Assembly (NCBI GenBank): GCA_031275955.1
Contig: JAISNZ010000197.1
Coordinates: forward strand, 1 to 10,575
DNA length: 10,575 nucleotides
From: Desulfovibrio sp.
Lineage (GTDB): Bacteria > Desulfobacterota > Desulfovibrionia > Desulfovibrionales > Desulfovibrionaceae
Direction: 5' to 3'
In this document: piece after piece, positions 5,639 to 10,575 of the stretch
Layout of the letters: each line of letters starts with the position of its first letter
Position numbering within the stretch: position 1 is the first letter of the stretch
Notes under the pieces: model-generated
Seen by the model: only the letters and a program-made list of their open reading frames with translations
Databases searched by the model: none
Told to the model about the DNA's origin: nothing
Position numbers and translations under genes: made by a program

Positions 5639-6869
5639 AGGTAACATCCACAAACCATTTTTTCATGCGGGAAAGAACCCGATCAAAAATATTACCCCCG
5701 TCATCCCGAATCCGGAACTTGCGATCCCCCCCTTCCTTTTCCGCCCCATAGCAGAGCAGGCCCACCGCCGTGGCGTATTTCGGGCTGTTGACCACGTCCT
5801 TCAGCCCTCCCACGTTGCGCGGGTAGCCGATGCGCGTCGGCAGGTTGAAAATCTGCTCTCCCAGTTCCTGGCAGCCGTCGATGAGGGACGATCCTCCCGT
5901 CAGAACCACCCCGGCTCCAATAAGCTTTTTACACCCGGAACGGGTCAGTTCCTGGTCCACCAGGTCCAGCACCTCCTCCATGCGCGGCTGGCAAATCTCC
6001 GCCAGCACCTGCCTGGAGAGACGGCGCGGTTCGCGCCCGCCCACGGAGGAAACCTCGATCACCTCGCCCTGCTGGACAAGATCCACCAGGGCGCAGCCAT
6101 ACTTGACCTTGATGCGTTCCGCGCTGGCCATGGGGGTGCGCAGGCCAAAGGCGATGTCATTGGTCAGGTTTTGCCCGCCCAGGGCCAGAACCCCCGTGTG
6201 CTTGATCGTGTTGTCGGCAAAAATGGCGATATCCGTCGTCCCGCCGCCCAGATCCACTAGGGCGATGCCCAGTTCGCGCTCCTCTTCCGTCAGCACGGCC
6301 TTGGCCGAAGCCAGAGACTCCAGGACGATGTCCGAAACGTCAAGGCCGCTGCGGTGGCAGGAGCGCACGATATTCTGGGCGCTGGTCACCGCCCCGGTGA
6401 CAATGTGCACCTTCACTTCCAGCCGGACCCCGGCCATGCCCAGAGGGTGGATAATGCCGCGCTGATCATCGACAATATATTCCTGGGGCAGGGTATGAAT
6501 CACTTCCCGATCCAGGGGGATGGCCACGGCGCTGGCCGCCTCCAGGGCGCGATCCACGTCTTTCTGGGAGACTTCGCCGTCCTTCACGGCAATGACCCCA
6601 TGACTGTTGAAGCCCTTGATGTGGCTGCCGGCAATACCCGCGTAAACGGTGCGGATCTCGCAGCCGGCCATCAGCTCCGCTTCCTCCAGAGCCTTCTGCA
6701 CCGACTTGACCGTCTCCTCGATATTCACCACCACGCCCTTGCGCAGACCGGTGGACGGGCTGGTGCCGATCCCGACGATATCCACGCCGTCTTCCGCGGC
6801 TTCGCCCACCACGGCGCAAATTTTGGTCGTCCCGATATCAAGACCGATGATCAGGTCAGACTTGGCCAT
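5637..6869 (-). CDS. ftsA: Cell division protein FtsA
   Basis: A 410-residue actin-like ATPase that tethers FtsZ filaments to the inner membrane and signals to later divisome proteins. The phosphate-1 motif is GLDIGTTK (9-16), the phosphate-2 motif VDLGGGTTDIAIF (205-217), and the adenosine motif VVLTGGSSLIDG (321-332). The FtsA-specific 1C subdomain fills about residues 85-165. The last residues (IFDRVLSRMKKWFVDV) form the amphipathic membrane-targeting helix. Length and ends match the family. The ATG at 6869 has an AAGGAGG site four bases upstream, and the ftsQ stop lies 15 bases before it. Confidence 0.97.
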   Translation of the reverse strand: MAKSDLIIGLDIGTTKICAVVGEAAEDGVDIVGIGTSPSTGLRKGVVVNIEETVKSVQKALEEAELMAGCEIRTVYAGIAGSHIKGFNSHGVIAVKDGEVSQKDVDRALEAASAVAIPLDREVIHTLPQEYIVDDQRGIIHPLGMAGVRLEVKVHIVTGAVTSAQNIVRSCHRSGLDVSDIVLESLASAKAVLTEEERELGIALVDLGGGTTDIAIFADNTIKHTGVLALGGQNLTNDIAFGLRTPMASAERIKVKYGCALVDLVQQGEVIEVSSVGGREPRRLSRQVLAEICQPRMEEVLDLVDQELTRSGCKKLIGAGVVLTGGSSLIDGCQELGEQIFNLPTRIGYPRNVGGLKDVVNSPKYATAVGLLCYGAEKEGGDRKFRIRDDGGNIFDRVLSRMKKWFVDVT

Positions 6870-6884
6870 ATCCCCTCCTTACGC

Positions 6885-7778
6885 CTATCCGCTCAAGGAC
6901 CGCGTTTTCTTCTTTTCCACCCAGACGCTCGTCCCTTCAGCCCTGATGGCCCGCACAAGGGGCAGCTCGTCCCGGCTGCGCAAATCAACAAGAGTCCGGC
7001 CGAGACGGCGCAGGTTATTCAGCCAGTCTTCAAGACCAATGGTGATCTGCAAGCGCGTGTCCTCCACAAAAACTTCCACTCCCCGCGCCGCCGACAGCCG
7101 CACCAAGGACACGGAAGCCATATCCAGGGGAGCCCCGGGCCCGCGCAGGCTCCGCACCAAATCCGGCAAAGCCCGCGCAAACCCCTCCGCGCCGGGCTCC
7201 ACCTCCAGGGCGGGCAGAGAGGTAAACTTGCCGGTCCGCACCGGAGCAATGGATCGCCCCAGGGCATCCGCATACATCAGAACCCCTCCCTCCAGTTTCC
7301 AGAAGGCCGGGTCCTTTTCCTGGACGGCCACAATCAGCGTATCCGGCAGAATGCGCTTCACAGACGCGCTCTGCACCCACGGGCTGCGCAGAAGCGCGCC
7401 TTCCAGGGCGTCTATGGACAGGGCCAGGGAATTTCCTCCCTCCGATAATCCAATAATGTCTAGAACTTCTTTAGAAGTCAATCTTGAAACGCCCTGGATT
7501 TCAATATTCTTCAAAGAAAAGTAGGCGCCCCGGGTCAGCGTCCTGTAGCCGTAAATAAGGCCGACGCTGAGCGCCAGGAGGAAAATCGCGCCAAGGGACA
7601 GGGAGGCCGCCAGGAGCAGGGAACGCCGAATCCCCCGCCAGGGAAGGCGGAGGGAGCGGGAAGGGCGGGGGCGGACGACCTTGCGCGCAAGCATCCGGTT
7701 TTTCCCTCCCCCGCCACCGGGGCGTTGCAGGGGTATGCGTCTTTGCCCCCCGGGCGGGCCTTTTTTCGCCGCCGGCAT
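6885..7778 (-). CDS. ftsQ: Cell division protein FtsQ (DivIB family)
   Basis: A 297-residue bitopic inner-membrane protein of the divisome, expected to bridge early and late division proteins through FtsB and FtsL. A basic, Gly/Pro-rich cytoplasmic tail (1-52) precedes one membrane segment (about 53-78). A periplasmic POTRA domain follows (about 87-156: FSLKNIEIQGVSRLTSKEVL through SPWVQSASVKRILPDTLIV), then a beta domain. The start is uncertain. The ATG at 7778 has the best ribosome site (AGGAAGG, five bases upstream). ATGs at 7799 and 7886 or a TTG at 7934 would lengthen the tail, but the codons there lack the strong third-position GC bias of the rest, so I treat that stretch as leader. Confidence 0.92.
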   Translation of the reverse strand: MPAAKKGPPGGQRRIPLQRPGGGGGKNRMLARKVVRPRPSRSLRLPWRGIRRSLLLAASLSLGAIFLLALSVGLIYGYRTLTRGAYFSLKNIEIQGVSRLTSKEVLDIIGLSEGGNSLALSIDALEGALLRSPWVQSASVKRILPDTLIVAVQEKDPAFWKLEGGVLMYADALGRSIAPVRTGKFTSLPALEVEPGAEGFARALPDLVRSLRGPGAPLDMASVSLVRLSAARGVEVFVEDTRLQITIGLEDWLNNLRRLGRTLVDLRSRDELPLVRAIRAEGTSVWVEKKKTRSLSG

Positions 7779-7911
7779 GGATTCCTTCCTGTTCCGCATT
7801 GTCTTCAGGACCTTACCCCGTTGGGAGTTACCATCTGGTTCTCTGCGATCTTTGCCCGCTTCCCTGTTCAGTCGCGCTATGGCCATTAGCGCTGTCCGCC
7901 CGTGAACCGCG
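7779..7911 (-). other. ftsQ leader, apparently non-coding
   Basis: 133 bases between the murB stop and the chosen ftsQ start, with less third-position GC than the neighbouring genes. It includes the inverted repeat at 7874-7892. No near-consensus promoter was found. If an upstream ftsQ start is used, this becomes coding for an extra basic tail of up to about 50 residues. Confidence 0.4.
7874..7892. repeat. 19-base inverted repeat in the ftsQ leader
   Basis: GCGCTA (7874-7879) and TAGCGC (7887-7892) are perfect arms around TGGCCAT, and the centre itself contains the 8-base palindrome ATGGCCAT. On the minus strand an alternative ftsQ ATG (7886-7884) lies in the loop. It could be an operator or an mRNA hairpin. 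No regulator can be named. Confidence 0.45.
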
Positions 7912-8823
7912 CTAAGGCCAGAGGCGCACTTCAAGCTCCAGGGAAAAGCCGGATTGCCGCTCCACCGCCTCCCGGGCCAGGGCGATCAACTCCAGGGCCT
8001 GGGCGCAGCTGCCCTCGCCGGTATTCTCCAGAAAATTCGCATGGAGCGGGGAAAAGCGCATGCCGCCGCAGCGTCTGCCCCGCAGACCAGCCTCCTCCAG
8101 AAGCCGGCCGGCCGGACGCTCCGGCCGTGGATTTTTGAACACACAGCCCGCGCTCCGGGCGGCTATCGGCTGCCCGGCCTGTTTCTGGCGGAAAACCTCG
8201 GCCATGCGCTCCCGGATCCGGGCCGGATCTTTCCGGACGAGCTCCAGGCAGACCTCCGTGACCAGAAAATCAGCCGCGGGTCCGGAGCCTTCTTCCCTCA
8301 GGCGGCAGCCGCGATAGGCAAAGACAAAATCTCCCGCCTCCGCTTCCCGCAGACCCCCCTCCCGGGTGAAAATCAGGGCGCTTCGCAGCACATCGGCCAG
8401 GCAGGTCCCGAAGGACCCCGCGTTCATCGCCAGGGCTCCTCCCAGGCTGCCGGGGATTCCGGCCAAGGCCTCCAGGCCGGAAAAACCCAGGGAAGCCGCC
8501 CGGGCCAACAGGGCCGCCAGGGGCATATCGGCTCCCGCCCGGAGAATCCCCCTCCCCCCCTCTCTCCGGACGGACAGACCCAGGCCCAAATCCAGACTGA
8601 CGACCACCAGGGGCAGGGTCCCTTCGCGAACGAGAAGATTGCTGCCCCGCCCCAGAAAGACCACCCGCGCGCCCCTGTCCCTCGCAAGGCGTTCCGCCGC
8701 ATCCAGGGCTTCACCCGCAAACCGCGCCTCGGTTAGCCGGACCTCGGCCAGGGCGTCGCCGCCCAGGCCCATGGTCGTCCGCCGGGCCAGACACGGACCC
8801 TCCAGCAGGGCATATCCCTTCAT
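7912..8823 (-). CDS. murB: UDP-N-acetylenolpyruvoylglucosamine reductase
   Basis: A 303-residue FAD enzyme that reduces enolpyruvyl-UDP-GlcNAc with NADPH to UDP-MurNAc. FAD-binding motifs are FLGRGSNLLVRE (56-67) and GIPGSLGGALAMNAGSFG (122-139). The active-site arginine is in YRGC (Arg171), and the closing glutamate is Glu298 in LELEVRLW. The proton-donor position, normally serine in AGSVFKNP, is Cys227 (AGCVFKNP, TGT at 8145-8143). The HANF block (261-264) identifies the shorter type II form. The ATG at 8823 overlaps the murC TGA as ATGA, with GGAG close upstream, so translation is coupled. A longer in-frame extension to 9159 only overlaps murC and is not real protein. Confidence 0.95.
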   Translation of the reverse strand: MKGYALLEGPCLARRTTMGLGGDALAEVRLTEARFAGEALDAAERLARDRGARVVFLGRGSNLLVREGTLPLVVVSLDLGLGLSVRREGGRGILRAGADMPLAALLARAASLGFSGLEALAGIPGSLGGALAMNAGSFGTCLADVLRSALIFTREGGLREAEAGDFVFAYRGCRLREEGSGPAADFLVTEVCLELVRKDPARIRERMAEVFRQKQAGQPIAARSAGCVFKNPRPERPAGRLLEEAGLRGRRCGGMRFSPLHANFLENTGEGSCAQALELIALAREAVERQSGFSLELEVRLWP

Positions 8824-10187
8824 TCTCCGGCCTCCAGCCAGCGCGGCCCCAGAGTTGTGATATTCCCCGCCCCCAGGGTCAGGAGAAGGTCCCCCGCTTG
8901 CAGGCAGACCTCCAGCTGGGCGCACAGGGCATCCAAATCCCGGCAGAAAGTCACCTCCGTGCTGGAAATCTGGCGGATTCCCTGGGCGAGACTCTCGCCG
9001 CTCACTCCGGGAATGGGATTCTCCCCGGCCGGATAGATCTCCGTCAGCAAAAGCCGGTCCACGCCCTCGAACACCCTGCAGAAATCTCCGAACAGGGCCT
9101 GGGTGCGCGTAAAGCGGTGCGGCTGGAAGGCCACCACCAGACGCCGATCCGGCAGACATTGCCGGGCCGTGTTCAGAGTGGCCGCTATTTCCGCGGGATG
9201 ATGCCCGTAGTCGTCCACCACCAGAACGCCGCCGCGTTCGCCCTTCCGTTCAAAGCGCCGGGCCACGCCCCGGAATTTCGCCAGCCCTCCCAGGCAGGCC
9301 TCAATGGAAATATCCGCCTGCATGGCCACGCCAATGGCCCCCAGGGCGTTGAGCACATTATGCCGCCCCGGCTGGGCCAGGGTGACCGCGCCCAGGCGGA
9401 AGCCCTTCAGGCGGACAATAAATTCGCTGCTCTCCCCGGAACGCAGGATTTCCGCCGTCAAATCATTGCCGCTGCCAAAGCCGTAGGTCAGGACAGGCCT
9501 GTTGACGCGGGACAGGAGACGCCGGACCCCCGGATCGTCCCCGCAGACCACATTCACCCCGTAAAACGGCACCTTGTTCATGAACTGGACAAAGGCCTCG
9601 TCAATGGCCGCCTGGCTCGCGTAAAAATCCAGGTGATCCGCGTCCACGTTGGTCACCACCGTCATGATGGGAAAGAGGCATAAAAAGGACCCGTCCGATT
9701 CATCCGCCTCGGCCAGCAGAAACTTTCCCGTCCCCAGGCGGGCGTTCGCCCCCCAGGCATTGAGCCGCCCTCCGATGATCACCGTCGGGTCAATGCCGGC
9801 CTCTTCAAAGATGGCCGCCGTGAAGGACGTGGTGGTGGTTTTGCCGTGCGTGCCGGCAATGGCCACCCCCGTCCGCAGCCGCATCAGTTCCGCCAGCATC
9901 TCCGCCCGGGGAATGATGGGGATGCCCCGATCCCTGGCGGAGGCCACCTCCGGGTTGTCCGCTCTCACCGCCGTCGATTTCACCAGGACATGCGCCTCGC
10001 CCAGATTCGCCGCCGCGTGCCCCACATGGATGACGGCCCCCAGATCCCGCAGGCGCCGGACCGCGGAGCTGTCGGCCAGATCCGATCCATGCACGGCATA
10101 GCCGAGATTGAGCAGAACTTCCGCGATGCCGCTCATCCCGACCCCGCCAATCCCGACCATATGAATAACCCGTATTCTGCTGTCCAT
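8820..10187 (-). CDS. murC: UDP-N-acetylmuramate--L-alanine ligase
   Basis: A 455-residue ATP-dependent ligase that adds L-alanine to UDP-MurNAc, the first step of the stem peptide. The N-terminal Rossmann domain shows MVGIGGVGMSG (10-20), which binds the UDP group. The ATP loop is GTHGKTTT (112-119). The central domain has AEADESDGSF (159-168) and TNVDADHLD (179-187). The C-terminal ligase domain has GRHNVLNALGA (274-284), RRFERKG (310-316), DDYGHHPAEI (325-334) and QPHRFTRT (355-362). All blocks expected of MurC are present and in order. The ATG at 10187 follows the murG stop after 10 bases and has an AGGAAAGG site that runs into the murG TGA. An in-frame extension to 10445 overlaps murG and is not protein-like. 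Confidence 0.97.
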   Translation of the reverse strand: MDSRIRVIHMVGIGGVGMSGIAEVLLNLGYAVHGSDLADSSAVRRLRDLGAVIHVGHAAANLGEAHVLVKSTAVRADNPEVASARDRGIPIIPRAEMLAELMRLRTGVAIAGTHGKTTTTSFTAAIFEEAGIDPTVIIGGRLNAWGANARLGTGKFLLAEADESDGSFLCLFPIMTVVTNVDADHLDFYASQAAIDEAFVQFMNKVPFYGVNVVCGDDPGVRRLLSRVNRPVLTYGFGSGNDLTAEILRSGESSEFIVRLKGFRLGAVTLAQPGRHNVLNALGAIGVAMQADISIEACLGGLAKFRGVARRFERKGERGGVLVVDDYGHHPAEIAATLNTARQCLPDRRLVVAFQPHRFTRTQALFGDFCRVFEGVDRLLLTEIYPAGENPIPGVSGESLAQGIRQISSTEVTFCRDLDALCAQLEVCLQAGDLLLTLGAGNITTLGPRWLEAGE

Positions 10188-10197
10188 GGTCCTTTCC

Positions 10198-10575
10198 TCA
10201 GGAGGCCGTAAGAAGCGCCTCCAGGCCGTTGACCACATCCGCGGCGGCATGCGGCTTCGCCGCCGCCCTGCTGCGCTCCGCCATGCGGGCCAGTTTTTCC
10301 CTGTCCCGAAAAAGTCCCAGAAGGACCTCGGCCAGAACCTTAGGGTCCCCCTCCGGCCCGAAAAAGCGAGCCTGCTCCACGACGATCCCCGCCCCCTCCC
10401 GTTCCAGAAAGCGGGCGTTATGTCGCTGGTGATCCTGAGCGGCAAGGGGAAAAGGCACGAGAACCGCGGGCAGTCCCGCGGCCGTCAGCTCGGCGATGGA
10501 AGAGCCGCCGGCCCGGCAGAGGACCAGATCCGCCCAGGCATAAGCCCTGGCCATATCGGCAATGAAGGGTTCCAC
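10198..10575 (-). CDS. murG: Lipid II synthase MurG, C-terminal part (cut by window edge)
   Basis: The last 125 codons of the glycosyltransferase that transfers GlcNAc from UDP-GlcNAc to lipid I on the cytoplasmic face of the membrane, giving lipid II. The visible part is the UDP-GlcNAc-binding C-terminal domain, with RAGGSSIAELTAAGLPAVLV and then PFPLAAQDHQRHNA, both diagnostic of MurG. The frame is open through the right edge. The GTG at 10575 is an internal valine, not a start. The stop overlaps the murC ribosome site, so the two genes are closely linked. Confidence 0.95.
   Translation of the reverse strand: MEPFIADMARAYAWADLVLCRAGGSSIAELTAAGLPAVLVPFPLAAQDHQRHNARFLEREGAGIVVEQARFFGPEGDPKVLAEVLLGLFRDREKLARMAERSRAAAKPHAAADVVNGLEALLTAS

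Noticed and set aside
6354..7448. Long plus-strand open frames opposite ftsA and ftsQ
   Set aside because: Same reason: antisense to genes with complete motifs, low-complexity translation, and no ribosome site of note.
8824..9159. N-terminal extension of murB
   Set aside because: It overlaps murC in another frame and is Gly/Ser/Arg-rich, while MurB is complete from the ATG at 8823 with an ATGA overlap.
10188..10445. N-terminal extension of murC
   Set aside because: It overlaps murG in another frame, and MurC starts normally at 10187 with a ribosome site.
7912..10575. Missing ddl gene between murB and ftsQ
   Set aside because: Many bacteria carry ddl outside the dcw cluster, so its absence here is not informative.
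1..10575. CRISPR arrays, tRNA or rRNA genes, transposases, phage or toxin-antitoxin genes
   Set aside because: I looked for regular direct repeats, cloverleaf-like stretches and mobile-element proteins on both strands and saw none that could be supported.

Overview
The window is a GC-rich bacterial chromosome segment in which every supported gene lies on the minus strand, so transcription runs from right to left. It holds the end of a division and cell wall (dcw) cluster followed by metabolic genes. Gene content and order (murG-murC-murB-ftsQ-ftsA-ftsZ, then a class V aminotransferase, a DUF1844 protein and argC) suggest a Desulfovibrio-like member of the Desulfobacterota. That placement is an inference from layout and protein style, not a database result.

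Layout, in transcription order. (1) 10575 to 8820: the 3' part of murG (cut by the window edge), murC, and murB, which overlaps murC by ATGA. These enzymes make lipid II and the UDP-MurNAc precursors. (2) A 133-base leader with a 19-base inverted repeat precedes ftsQ (start chosen at 7778). ftsA follows closely. A strongly foldable 125-base spacer then leads into ftsZ. These encode the divisome membrane protein, the actin-like membrane anchor and the tubulin-like Z-ring polymer. (3) 4200 to 1552: a class V PLP aminotransferase, a DUF1844 protein and argC (arginine synthesis) continue in the same direction with short gaps, so they may share the dcw transcript. (4) 1551 to 1445: an intergenic region with a near-consensus sigma-70 promoter and an inverted repeat over the predicted start of transcription. 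(5) 1444 to 84: a cysteine synthase-family gene and a JAMM/M67 metallopeptidase gene overlapping by ATGA. The pair resembles the cysteine branch that uses a thiocarboxylated sulfur carrier protein. (6) 1 to 118: GC-rich palindromes forming an imperfect inverted pair, one of which is translated as the tail of the metallopeptidase.

Most of the window is ordinary, well-conserved housekeeping DNA. I do not see a clearly new multi-gene system. The points worth a second look are the palindromic element at the left edge, a 26-base sequence repeated exactly at the stop codons of ftsZ and the DUF1844 gene, the promoter/operator of the cysteine synthase pair, a cysteine in place of the catalytic serine of MurB, and the structured ftsA-ftsZ spacer.
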